Shown: positions 33,778 through 42,146 of the stretch, piece by piece
How the letters are laid out: each line of letters begins with the position of its first letter
How positions within the stretch are numbered: the first letter of the stretch is position 1
Assembly (NCBI RefSeq): GCF_001420595.1
Contig: NZ_LJIX01000006.1
Coordinates: forward strand, 428,361 to 492,360
Length of the DNA: 64,000 bases
Direction of reading: 5' to 3'
Origin: Cytobacillus solani
GTDB taxonomy: Bacteria; Bacillota; Bacilli; Bacillales; Cytobacillaceae
Position numbers and translations under genes: made by a program
The notes under the pieces: generated by a model
Database searches by the model: none
What the model saw: the letters and a program-made list of their open reading frames with translations, nothing else
What the model was told of the DNA's origin: nothing

Positions 33778-34536
33778 TTAAGGCAAGATGGCGAAAGACC
33801 TGACAGGAAATCCAGAGGCTTTTTCTGGTTTTGGGACAATATTGAAGATGACTGCTCCTTTAGCAGGTATTTTGTCTAAGTTTGTTAATAATTCAATTTG
33901 ATACGTATCCTGTTCAAGAATGTAATATTCAGCTAAGAGTTTTCCGTTTTTTTGATAGTCTATGCTTGAATCAGTGTCAAACGTTTCATGGCCAATGGCT
34001 TTAATTTTTCTTTCCTCTATTAAAAACCTCAATGCATCGACTGACCAGCCAGGGGCATGGTTTTGACCATCATCGTCTTTGTTTTCAAATGCTTCTCTAT
34101 CCGGCCAGCGTTTGCTCCAATCCGTACGCAGGGCAACAAATGACCCTTCTTCAATCTTCCCATACACCTCTTCAAAACCATAAATATCATCGACAGTTAA
34201 AGTAAAGTCGTTATTTAAAGCGGCTTCCTTTGATCGATCGATGACAACTAGCGGCAAAACTAATTCTTTTAATCCTACTTCATCTAGATACCTCGTATTC
34301 CGGACGAAATGGATCGGTGCATCAATATGTGTGCCGTACTGTCCAGCAAATTTAAAGCTTTGTGCGAAAAATCCATCATCATGATTAAATAAAGTCTGGA
34401 ATTCTGCTGAATCAAATGCTGAGAAATGCGGTGAACCAGGACCGAATGTATGGGTTAAATCAACCCATTCTTTTTCCTTTAATAGTTGAATGGCTTGGAG
34501 TAATTCGTTTGATACTTTCGTTAACTCATTTGACAT
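33778..34536 (-). CDS. Cyclase family (kynurenine-formamidase-like) metal hydrolase
   Basis: 252 residues. The cyclase-family metal motif GTHIDAPIHF lies at about 86-95 within FAGQYGTHIDAPIHFVR, preceded by the N-terminal VDLTHTFGPGSPHF. Members are Zn/Mn-dependent amidohydrolases such as kynurenine formamidase and isatin hydrolase; the substrate here is unknown. ATG 34536 is supported by GAGGTG 7 bases before it. The leader carries a complete SAM-I riboswitch with terminator, so expression should rise when S-adenosylmethionine is low. That points to a role in methionine or sulfur metabolism or salvage (inference). Confidence 0.88.
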   Translation of the reverse strand: MSNELTKVSNELLQAIQLLKEKEWVDLTHTFGPGSPHFSAFDSAEFQTLFNHDDGFFAQSFKFAGQYGTHIDAPIHFVRNTRYLDEVGLKELVLPLVVIDRSKEAALNNDFTLTVDDIYGFEEVYGKIEEGSFVALRTDWSKRWPDREAFENKDDDGQNHAPGWSVDALRFLIEERKIKAIGHETFDTDSSIDYQKNGKLLAEYYILEQDTYQIELLTNLDKIPAKGAVIFNIVPKPEKASGFPVRSFAILP

Positions 34537-34581
34537 ACAGATCACCTCATTAGAATTAGATGATGGGGCTTTTATTAAAAA

Positions 34582-34612
34582 TAAAAAACCCCTTCTTTAA
34601 ACAAGAAGAGGT
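34582..34612 (-). terminator. SAM-I riboswitch terminator
   Basis: Minus-strand stem AACCTCTTCTT / AAGAAGGGGTT (one mismatch) followed by TTTTATTTTT, between the aptamer and the cyclase-family gene. Confidence 0.85.
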
Positions 34613-34631
34613 TTGGCATTCACGCTTTCGG

Positions 34632-34734
34632 CTCTTCTTATCTTCAAGCATGACGCTTCTGGAATTAGCACAGTACATTATCGTCTGTTGCTGAGGTATC
34701 AATGGGCCAGTCCCTCCACCTCTCTGGATAAGAA
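34632..34734 (-). ncRNA. SAM-I (S-box) riboswitch
   Basis: Minus strand shows P1 TTCTTATC / GATAAGAAG, the conserved CAGAGAGGTGGAGGGACTGG core, GATACCTCAGCAAC and GTGCTAATTCC, in the standard S-box order. SAM binding stabilises P1 and lets the downstream terminator form. A -35-like TTGACA lies at 34791-34786 on the minus strand; the -10 is less certain. Confidence 0.95.
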
Positions 34735-34903
34735 AAATTGCATATTTAATTTATTTATACCTACCCTACATCTAATAATTGGAATTGTCAAGACGAAAAA
34801 AGAATTTTCGAAATAGAAAAAAATGTGGGATAAAAGTAGGGATTTGTCGATTTTCCTCACTTAAGGGTTATAATAAATATAATCTATTTTTGTGAGGAAA
34901 TGT

Positions 34904-36134
34904 ATGAAAAAACAGAATATCCATACTTGGCTGCTTCATGAAGAGAAGCGGGCACTTAAATGTATTTAATCACCTTTTATATAACCTTAGTTTTATATGA
35001 TTTTTTTTACTACTACTTGTATCCAAAGTATATTCTGCATTCAGAAACAGGGATAAATAGCCCGTTAGGCTATTGGAATTATGTGATCATCTTTGGATTA
35101 ATTCCAGTTGCTTATTATTAGTTAGAAAGGAAAAACAGCACGCAATAAAATATATTTACATTCTTGTTTATATGATACTTACGGCACTAAGTGACATCAT
35201 TCTATTTTCGAGTGAATCTGGCGAATATGCAAGCGGGAATGCGGCAGAATTAATCCTAATATTATTTTCGCCCCTTTTTATTAATAAATGTTTCTATTGG
35301 GTTGTTACGATTGTTTCTATTTCCAGATATTTTATTGTAGGTTTACTTATTCATTCAATGGTAGTGGTTATCCCGATTGCTTTAATCATTATTTTTTCTG
35401 TGATTACCTACATTTTATTAAATCGATTCAATTCTTATATTTATGCATTAACCTCTGCAAATGAGGAATTAAGGCATAAGGAAAAGCTGACATTTATCGG
35501 TCAAATGGCAACTTCGATTGGACATGAAATCCGAAATCCTCTTGCTTCATTAAAAGGGTTTACACAGCTGCAAAAAGAAAAATATGTTCAGGATCAGAAG
35601 TATTTTTCAATTATGGAGCAAGAAATTGAGCGGATAGATTTAATCGTAAATGATCTCTTGCTGCTTGGAAAGCCAAAAAACACTCAATTCCAAAAGAGTT
35701 GTTTGAAAGAGATTATTTTCTATGTGATATCGATAACGAAACAACAGGCTAATGAAAAAAATATTTCGTTATCAGTAGAAATGGATGAGTCGATTCCATT
35801 GATTGAATGTGTAGAAAATCAGATTAAGCAGGTGTGTATTAACCTTATAAAAAATGGCCTAGATTCAATGGATAACGGTGGAATGTTCAAGATTCTTTTA
35901 AAGCATGAATTAAAGAATGAAATCTCGATTAGCTTTATCGATCAAGGCTGTGGCATAAATCAATCTGAGCTGAATAAGCTGTTTACTCCATTTTATACAA
36001 CAAAAGGTGATGGAACTGGTCTTGGGCTTATCGTTACGAAAAAAATAATCGAAGACCATCAAGGAGAAATAAAGATTGAAAGTGAACTGAATAGGGGAAC
36101 ACAGGTAGAAGTGATATTGCCTGTTGTTCAATGA
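34904..36134 (+). pseudogene. Sporulation-type sensor histidine kinase, frameshifted twice
   Basis: The N-terminus reads MKKQNIHTWLLHEEKRALKC from ATG 34904 (ribosome site GTGAGGAAA). The frame then has to drop one base near 34960-34969 to continue as LITFYITLVLYDFFYYYLYP (34963 on), and drop one more near 35118-35127 to continue as LLVRKEKQHAIKYI. Thereafter it is intact: membrane helices, HisKA box IGHEIRNPLASLKGF, N box NLIKNGLDS, G1 DQGCGINQ and G2 GTGLGLIVTKK. Both shifts are single-base losses. It resembles KinB/KinD-class kinases feeding the sporulation phosphorelay. Either a recent pseudogene or assembly error. The downstream frame from 35073 alone would encode a kinase lacking its first helices. 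Confidence 0.78.
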
Positions 36135-36280
36135 TCGGGTTATGTTAGAAAATGAAATTGTGTGTTAAACAATAAGGACTAGCACACTTTTTTAATAGAA
36201 TTTAGGTGTGCCATAAATAAAAGACCCGATAATTGTCACCCTATAGATATGAAATAAATATTTGAGGTGACTTTGTTAGG

Positions 36281-36955
36281 ATGAATGATAAATCTCAGCT
36301 TTCAATCCCTATTATTATAAGTATACTCTCTCTTTTAGCGTTCAGCTTCATGGCATTTATTGTTCGCGTTAATAAAATCGTTCAATTTGACAGTACGGTT
36401 ATTTCATTTGTACAAGGATTGGAAAATTCAGCCTTAACCGTTGTTATGAAAGTTTTTACATTTATTGGAGATACAAAAGCAGTTATTGTTCTATCGATAC
36501 TTGTAATTATTTTCTTATACGTAGTTCTTAAACATCGAATAGAATTGATTTTATTTATTGTAGCAATAATAGGATCAGCTATGCTGAATCAACTATTAAA
36601 GTACTCTTTTCAACGGGCTCGCCCTGAACTACATCGGCTAATTGAGATCGAGAGCTACAGTTTTCCGAGCGGGCATGCGATGAACGCATTTACAGTATAT
36701 ACTGTCATATCTTTTCTGCTATGGCGGCATATCCCTTCAAGAGCTGGTCGAACAACATTAATCATTATCAGTGCATTAATGATTTTTTCCATTGGAATAA
36801 GTCGTATTTATTTAGGGGTGCATTATCCAAGTGATATAATTGCTGGCTATTTTGCAAGTGGGTGCTGGCTTGGTATGGTGATTTGGTTCTTCCAGAGGTA
36901 TCAAGAAAGTCGCAGCAGAAAACGTACATACAAAACCTCGACTAGCAAAGGGTAA
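36281..36955 (+). CDS. PAP2-superfamily phosphatase
   Basis: 224 residues, six predicted helices. The three PAP2 phosphatase motifs are present: KYSFQRARP (about 107-115), PSGHA (about 129-133) and SRIYLGVHYPSD (about 175-186). Such enzymes dephosphorylate undecaprenyl pyrophosphate (BcrC type) or other lipid phosphates at the outer membrane face. It lies 67 bases upstream of amj, a lipid II flippase, so both may serve the undecaprenyl cycle. ATG 36281; the preceding ribosome site is weak (TTGAGGTGACTTTGTTAGG). Confidence 0.9.
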   Translation: MNDKSQLSIPIIISILSLLAFSFMAFIVRVNKIVQFDSTVISFVQGLENSALTVVMKVFTFIGDTKAVIVLSILVIIFLYVVLKHRIELILFIVAIIGSAMLNQLLKYSFQRARPELHRLIEIESYSFPSGHAMNAFTVYTVISFLLWRHIPSRAGRTTLIIISALMIFSIGISRIYLGVHYPSDIIAGYFASGCWLGMVIWFFQRYQESRSRKRTYKTSTSKG

Positions 36956-37022
36956 AAATAGCTCAATATCAAAAGAGAATCTATTAAATCCGAGTCGAAA
37001 TTTACAATTGGGGTGAATGGAA

Positions 37023-37802
37023 ATGCTCCTAGGGTTAATGGTGCTAACAGTATTAATTCATTTAGTTGATACACTGTCTTACTCCGTGCGGTTAAATTCC
37101 GTGAAGAGCGGAAAATTTGCACTTTCCATGTCTTTATTTAATATTTTTGTTCTTGTATCTAGGACCGCCAATATGTTTCAAGCACCATTGATCGGTACAC
37201 TTATAGGAATTAGCATTGCGAAAGAGATAGATCCTTTAAAAGATATTCGACTGGTCATTTTCTCGGCAACAATTGGTACGCTTATAGGGATCCTATTCAT
37301 ACCTACTTTTCTTAAACTATTTGCGATCGCTGTAAATAGACTTGAAACAAAGGGTTCAGTTCCTTCCATTGTAGTAGAGGCATTAAGCGTTTCGAACATT
37401 AAGCGTATGTTAAAAAAGACAACGAAACCGCGTAAAAAGATGTTTTATAGCTTGCGTTATAGAGAAATTCCAAAACGGCTTTTAATTCTAAACACAGTAA
37501 TTACAGCTATTTATACAATAGGGGTGATTTCTGCCTATTATGCAGCTTACTTTGTAGACGAAGAATTTCTATTAGCCGCTGCGGGCTCTTCTGGAATGAT
37601 TAACGGTGTTGCCACCATATTATTAACGTTGTTGGTAGACCCGCAGTCTGCAATTATTACAGACCAAGCTTTAAGAAAAAAACGGCCATATGGGGATGTT
37701 AAAGCACTTGTAGTTATGTTAATCGGAACAAAGCTTCTTGGAACATTAATTGGCCAAATTTTGATTTACCCTGCTGCGATACTAATTGCTAGTTTTTATT
37801 AA
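37023..37802 (+). CDS. amj: Amj-type lipid II flippase
   Basis: 259 residues, about six membrane helices, with the Amj (YdaH) features IHLVDTLSYSVRL, SRTANMFQAPLIGTLI near 45-60 and NGVATILLTLLVDPQSA. Amj is the Bacillus alternative to MurJ that flips lipid-linked peptidoglycan precursor and is induced by envelope stress. ATG 37023 is 9 bases from GGGG and preferred over ATG 37017, which would be only 3 bases away. Downstream of the PAP2 gene in the same direction. Confidence 0.88.
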   Translation: MLLGLMVLTVLIHLVDTLSYSVRLNSVKSGKFALSMSLFNIFVLVSRTANMFQAPLIGTLIGISIAKEIDPLKDIRLVIFSATIGTLIGILFIPTFLKLFAIAVNRLETKGSVPSIVVEALSVSNIKRMLKKTTKPRKKMFYSLRYREIPKRLLILNTVITAIYTIGVISAYYAAYFVDEEFLLAAAGSSGMINGVATILLTLLVDPQSAIITDQALRKKRPYGDVKALVVMLIGTKLLGTLIGQILIYPAAILIASFY

Positions 37803-37924
37803 TAATATTGAGATAGTTTAAGGTTATAATAATATTAATACTTACTTTTTTCGGAGGGAAACCTTTTACTCTTAATCCACGTCTAATACTGTAGCTAGTA
37901 GATTGGAATAAAGAAGGGATAATA

Positions 37925-38134
37925 ATGATATATCCGACTGTTATATGTAAAAGGGGAAAAGTTCATGGTGTTAGGAATGAATCTGCCTGCATTTGTGGAG
38001 CGCAATATCGTGATGAAGCGCTAACTAATCGGAAAGTTCTATATAGATCTATTCTTTTTAGAGACATTCATTTAATTAATTGTCGAAAATGTAAACTAGA
38101 ACTTAAGAAAATAGGTGGGAAAAGTTCCCCTTGA
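37925..38134 (+). CDS. Small Cys-rich protein, possible zinc ribbon
   Basis: 69 residues with two Cys pairs: Cys-x-Cys in SACICGAQ and Cys-x2-Cys in NCRKCKLE, plus an earlier Cys in TVICKRG. The spacing suggests a small metal-binding knuckle. Weak ribosome site AGAAGGG before ATG 37925. A hairpin-like CAAAGGGTCTTTTT follows. No family recognised, and the coding status is uncertain. Confidence 0.4.
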   Translation: MIYPTVICKRGKVHGVRNESACICGAQYRDEALTNRKVLYRSILFRDIHLINCRKCKLELKKIGGKSSP

Positions 38135-38282
38135 TTTCTATTTAGACTCTTTGCTGAAAAACAAAGGGTCTTTTTATTTAGGCTATGTTAAAGCTCAATG
38201 TGTGTTTTATCTCACAGTATATTATTTGTGTATTCACTATAATAACATTGAAAATGCGAATAAGAATAGGGGAGTATTATAT

Positions 38283-38642
38283 ATGTCGAACACATTAGAA
38301 CAAGAAAAAATTGGTGAATTAGTTGACCGTTTTTATAGTAAGTTAATAAAGGATTCTTATTACAGTGCAATGTTCGCTGAGAGAGGGGTGGATATTGAAC
38401 TGCTTAAGAGCAGGCAGCGTTCATTTATAAGCCGCTTGGTTACGGATGATTCACCGGCGGACGATGAAAAGAATGTTAAACAAGTAAATGAAAGACACCC
38501 GTTCCAAACAACACCAGAGCGAGCTGGAATCTGGATGCGCACAATGGAAGAAACAATAAATGAAATGGAAATAGAAGATTCGATAAAGCTGAACTTAGTG
38601 GAGAAAATTAGAAAATTAATGAATCATTTAATTAATAAGTAA
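38283..38642 (+). CDS. Truncated-hemoglobin-like globin
   Basis: 119 residues, the size of a truncated globin. Features are LVDRFYSKLIKDSYYSAMF (A/B helices), a helix with RQRSFISRLVTDD, the ERHPF stretch with a candidate proximal His near residue 79, and TTPERAGIWMRTMEETI, the conserved Trp/Met helix. It resembles the group II/III truncated hemoglobin fold and would bind heme for O2 or NO chemistry; the exact class is unsure. ATG 38283 has AGGGGAG upstream; a longer upstream in-frame extension is not supported. Confidence 0.7.
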   Translation: MSNTLEQEKIGELVDRFYSKLIKDSYYSAMFAERGVDIELLKSRQRSFISRLVTDDSPADDEKNVKQVNERHPFQTTPERAGIWMRTMEETINEMEIEDSIKLNLVEKIRKLMNHLINK

Positions 38643-38840
38643 TTCAACTATTGCCAGAAGGAAAGTTCTTCTGGCTTTTTCATTTTAAAAGAGCCTGTTT
38701 AGAGCAAACAAATATGGTGCTTTTTTCATTGTGGGTGCAATCTAGCTACTTGAAAATTGTGGTAGATGAAATGAAAAGATGTGATATACTACATATTAAT
38801 CAAACTGAAAAGTTAAAAGTCATTTTTTAGAGGGAAGCTT

Positions 38841-39785
38841 ATGTATGGACAAAAATTGATGGTCTCTTCTGCGAGAACAAAGGGAATCATGATGGTTTTG
38901 ATAGGGGCCGTTTTATGGGGGGTATCTGGTACAGTTGCCCAATATTTATTTCAATACAGTAGATTTAGCCCAGAATGGCTGGTTGTTGTTCGGTTGCTCG
39001 TTTCTGGGACCATTCTCTTATGCTTGGCAAGTTTAAAGGGCAATCAGAGAATATGGGACATCTGGAAAGATAAAAAGGATGTGTCAAGCCTAGTACTATT
39101 TAGTATTTTTGGAATGCTCGCCGTTCAGTATACCTTTTTTGCAGCCATTGAACATTCTAATGCAGCTACAGCTACTGTCTTACAGTATTTAGCTCCAGCG
39201 ATGATTTCATGCTTCATAGCTCTAAGAGCAAAGAGGCTTCCGACTATAAAAGAATTGATTGCAGTTGTTTTAGCACTTTTGGGAACCTTCCTTTTAGTGA
39301 CAAAGGGAAGCATGAGCAGTTTATCTATTTCAGGTATTGCCTTATTTTGGGGACTGGCTTCTGCAGTGGCCTTAGCTTACTACACATTGCAGCCTCTAAG
39401 GCTTCTTGCAAAATGGGGATCAGCCCTTGTCATTGGCTGGGGGATGTTGATAGGGGGATTATCATTTAGCCTTATTCATCCACCTTGGAAATTTGTTGGG
39501 CAATGGTCGTTAAACGCCTTTTTAGCCGTACTATTTATCATCATTTTTGGAACACTTATTGCTTTTTATTGCTATTTAGAAAGCCTAAAATATATTAGCG
39601 CTTCAGAAACAAGTATCTTAGCCAGTGTTGAGCCGTTATCAGCTGCATTTTTATCAGTTGTTTGGCTTCATGTATCTTTTGGGCACGAAGAGTGGCTAGG
39701 GACATTATGTATTATAAGTACAATTATCATATTATCCTTTGTGAAAAATAAAGAAGGATCAAAAGCGAATACATTAAGTGCATGA
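38841..39785 (+). CDS. EamA-family DMT transporter
   Basis: 314 residues with ten predicted helices in two EamA repeats (about 18-150 and 160-300). The N-terminal GAVLWGVSGTVAQYLF and the second-repeat ALFWGLASAVALAYYTLQPL are typical of drug/metabolite exporters. Substrate unknown. ATG 38841 with AGAGGGAAGC upstream. Single gene, closed by a hairpin terminator. Confidence 0.9.
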   Translation: MYGQKLMVSSARTKGIMMVLIGAVLWGVSGTVAQYLFQYSRFSPEWLVVVRLLVSGTILLCLASLKGNQRIWDIWKDKKDVSSLVLFSIFGMLAVQYTFFAAIEHSNAATATVLQYLAPAMISCFIALRAKRLPTIKELIAVVLALLGTFLLVTKGSMSSLSISGIALFWGLASAVALAYYTLQPLRLLAKWGSALVIGWGMLIGGLSFSLIHPPWKFVGQWSLNAFLAVLFIIIFGTLIAFYCYLESLKYISASETSILASVEPLSAAFLSVVWLHVSFGHEEWLGTLCIISTIIILSFVKNKEGSKANTLSA

Positions 39786-39807
39786 GCTCTTAAATTGTTA
39801 CGAAGAG

Positions 39808-39839
39808 AAACTACCTTATCGAGAAGAGGTAGTTTTTTT
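39808..39839 (+). terminator. Terminator after the DMT transporter
   Basis: AAACTACCT / AGGTAGTTT with a 10-base loop and a 7-T run, 22 bases after the stop. Confidence 0.88.
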
Positions 39840-39970
39840 ATGGTTAAGTGTTTCTGTATAACGAACGTTACCTGCTACTTTGTTTCATAGAGGGACCTGG
39901 GACCAATTTAAGGGAATATTTTTTCTTATTACACAATATGATGAACTATCATTAATGGAATGAGGGGATC

Positions 39971-40366
39971 ATGCTGAAAAATAATGTGGGTTCTTTAATT
40001 ACGAAAGAAATGCTGGCTAATTATCATGAGTTAAATCTTAAGAAAAAAGAGATTGAAACAGAATTGAATGAGCTAAAGAAGGCATTTAATCAATATTTTG
40101 ACATGGCTGTAGGAAAGGACACAAGAGGAGACATAGCCATTGGTGATTATAAATTACAAAGGCAAGTAAGAGTGACAGAAAAATATGAACAAGAGGACAC
40201 TGTTAATCGCCTAGAAAAATTAAATTTCCTTGATTTAATCCAAAAGAAACCGGATGAGGAGAAAATAAAGGCCGCATTAAATTTAGGATTACTAAAAGAG
40301 TCAGATTTAGTTGGCTGTATCAAAGCTAGCTCTTCACTGGCAATCTACGTAAAGCGGGTGGAGTAA
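39971..40366 (+). CDS. Hypothetical protein with coiled-coil segment
   Basis: 131 residues. A helical heptad region at about 16-44 (LANYHELNLKKKEIETELNE) is followed by a beta stretch (GDIAIGDYKLQRQVRVTEKY) and a C-terminal helix pair. It resembles small phage-associated proteins in general character, but I do not recognise a family. GAGGGGATC precedes ATG 39971. It is followed by a long hairpin ending in a T run. Base composition is like its neighbours. Confidence 0.65.
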   Translation: MLKNNVGSLITKEMLANYHELNLKKKEIETELNELKKAFNQYFDMAVGKDTRGDIAIGDYKLQRQVRVTEKYEQEDTVNRLEKLNFLDLIQKKPDEEKIKAALNLGLLKESDLVGCIKASSSLAIYVKRVE

Positions 40367-40379
40367 TAGAGATTCACGA

Positions 40380-40457
40380 AATGAACTTACATCCAGTGGC
40401 AGTCTCAAAGAGTCTACCTATTTGGCTGACCAATTTTTTGTAAGTTCATTTTTTTAT
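40380..40457 (+). terminator. Long-loop hairpin with T run
   Basis: AATGAACTTACA (40380-40391) pairs perfectly with TGTAAGTTCATT (40439-40450), enclosing 47 bases and ending in TTTTTTT. Likely terminator of the preceding gene; the loop is longer than usual. Confidence 0.7.
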
Positions 40458-40509
40458 ACATGATTCGGAGCTTTATTGGGGAAATTAACCATAGCGGGGA
40501 GGGACTGTT

Positions 40510-41022
40510 ATGGGGTACAAAATCGAAAAGAGAATTGAAATTTCAACGTGGGTAATCACATCAATATTATTGCTTCTATTTTTGCCAAGAAAAAGGCTTC
40601 GTGAGGCAGTTCCATTATTTTTATTTAAACAATTTATGACTTGGTTCTTTGGGCTCATGGTCGTCGAAACAGGTAAAATAAAATATCCATTCCGACTTTT
40701 CTTTAAAAATGCGACTAAATCGAGCTTTACTTTTGAGTATTTTGTTTATCCATCTTTATGTGCGTTGTTTAATTTATACTATCCTGAGAATAGGAATAGA
40801 GGGATTAAATTTCTCTACTATTTTGCAAATACATCCTTACTTACAGTCCTTGAATTTTTTATTGAGAAGTATACAAAATTGATTACATACAATAAATGGG
40901 GTTGGTACTGGAGTTTTTCATCGATATGGGTTACTTATTATATTTCACGTGTCTTTCACAATTGGTTCTTCAAAGTCCCTGCGGATAACAAAGAGATTAA
41001 TGAAAAGTATGTAAATAGATGA
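40510..41022 (+). CDS. CBO0543-family membrane protein
   Basis: 170 residues, about four or five helices. Family-like features are LPRKRLREAVPLFLFKQFMTW, the FEYFVYPSLCALFNLYYP stretch and a C-terminal KWGWYWSFSSIWVTYYISR. This small integral membrane family is widespread in spore-formers and its function is unknown. GGGGAGGGAC precedes ATG 40510. Monocistronic with its own terminator. Confidence 0.78.
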   Translation: MGYKIEKRIEISTWVITSILLLLFLPRKRLREAVPLFLFKQFMTWFFGLMVVETGKIKYPFRLFFKNATKSSFTFEYFVYPSLCALFNLYYPENRNRGIKFLYYFANTSLLTVLEFFIEKYTKLITYNKWGWYWSFSSIWVTYYISRVFHNWFFKVPADNKEINEKYVNR

Positions 41023-41066
41023 AAATGCGATTCTTCAGTAAGTAAAGAAGATCGCATTTTTAAATT
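41022..41066 (+). terminator. Terminator after the CBO0543-family gene
   Basis: AAAATGCGAT-TCTTC / GAAG-ATCGCATTTT with a 10-base loop, overlapping the stop codon and followed by TT and AT-rich sequence. Confidence 0.8.
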
Positions 41067-41157
41067 ATAGTAAAATAAGTGGTAAACGGATAATTTTATT
41101 ATAATTTAACAGTGGAGTATGCTTATTGTAGAATGAATAGTGAAGGGAAGATATATT

Positions 41158-41340
41158 TTGAATAAGTTCACATTTGTTATCCCTATTATGGTTCTTGTAG
41201 CTGTATTAGCTATGTGGATGCTTGCAAAGGATTATTCCGAGATTGATCTGCAAATTAGAATAATTATCTCTGCAGGTGCTGCCATATTATCTGGAGGAAT
41301 CTCCTATTTCTTATTTAATGTAGATAAAGAGAAGAAGTGA
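41158..41340 (+). CDS. Small two-helix membrane protein
   Basis: 60 residues: helix 1 about 4-24, a short outer loop KDYSEIDLQ, helix 2 about 33-52, and a charged tail VDKEKK. TTG 41158 is chosen because GAAGGGAAG lies upstream at normal spacing; a GTG at 41140 has none. No family recognised. Confidence 0.6.
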   Translation: MNKFTFVIPIMVLVAVLAMWMLAKDYSEIDLQIRIIISAGAAILSGGISYFLFNVDKEKK

Positions 41341-41351
41341 TTATGCAACGA

Positions 41352-41372
41352 AATCCCAGCTATGCTGGGATT
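41352..41372. terminator. Short hairpin between convergent genes
   Basis: Perfect AATCCCAGC / GCTGGGATT with a 3-base loop. Weak T content on either side, so it is only a candidate two-way terminator. Confidence 0.5.
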
Positions 41373-41391
41373 CTAATATAAATCATTTATT

Positions 41392-41873
41392 CTAGTTAGG
41401 CTGGCAGCATAATTCTCCTTCGCCCTTTTCGAGTGCTGATTTTAAACTGTTTAAAACCCCTGACCATGCCATTTGATGCCACTTGATTGCTTCTGACCAA
41501 CGATCTTCATTCTTAAATCCAGTATGTTCGATAATGACTTTTGTTGCCCCCTCATCCATCGCTACAAGATTTACTTTTACAGACTTTAATTCTTCATTAT
41601 TTCTTCGAATTGGTCTGGTCCTTTCCAGCTGAACTGTAGCTCTTCTTGATCAACCATCTTAATAATTTTACACCCTCTAGTATTCATTCCTGTTCGATTC
41701 CCTGGAACAAAGTATAGCTCAAATGCGCCGCCTTCCTTAGCTTCAATTACTGTCTCCGGTGCAAACCATTGGGAAACACGTTCGGAAATGGTCCAAGCAT
41801 GCCAAACTAAACTTAATGGTACATGAATAATAATAGTATTTGTGATGCCAACTTCACTGGAAATAGCCTTCAT
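41392..41873 (-). pseudogene. AHSA1/SRPBCC-domain protein, frameshifted
   Basis: From ATG 41873 the frame runs 95 codons (TNTIIIHVPLSLVWHAWTIS, QWFAPETVIEAKEGG, ELQFSWKGPDQFEEIM) and stops at 41586. The rest of the domain continues in the frame one base back: EELKSVKVNLVAMDEGATKV and EDRWSEAIKWHQMAWSGVLN, ending at 41392. A single-base loss near 41590-41605 explains it. The whole would be about 160 residues, the normal length of an Aha1-like START-fold protein. Ribosome site AGGGGGAG. Pseudogene or sequencing error. Confidence 0.82.
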
Positions 41874-42055
41874 TTTTAACTCCCCCTATAAAAATATGCT
41901 CATTTAGTTACCATTTGTTAGAATGACTAAAAAGAATATTCTGAATTAACCCATATCTTTAGCTATACAGACTCATTGATTAAGAGAAGGATAATGATTT
42001 TTACCATTTTTCAATCGCTAGGAAACATTATCCTCTTAGCAAACATAAAAAAGCT

Positions 42056-42130
42056 TTGACATACGAATAATAATCATGTAAATTACCTATTGTACGAACG
42101 TTTTTATTCGAATGAAATATAATATTCGTG
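42056..42130 (+). promoter_or_regulatory. guaC promoter with repeated CGAA-centred motifs
   Basis: TTGACA (42056-42061), 17-base spacer, TAAATT (42079-42084). Four related motifs are present: TACGAATAAT at 42062, TACGAACGTT at 42093, and inverted TATTCGAA at 42105 and AATATTCGTG at 42121. These resemble PurR-box halves (CCGAACAWT-like) and could mediate purine control, but the match is not exact. Confidence 0.5.
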
Positions 42131-42146
42131 TTTAGGGGTGTAATAG

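Noticed and set aside
34613-34816. 67-codon plus-strand frame
   Set aside because: It is antisense to the SAM-I riboswitch and has no ribosome site.
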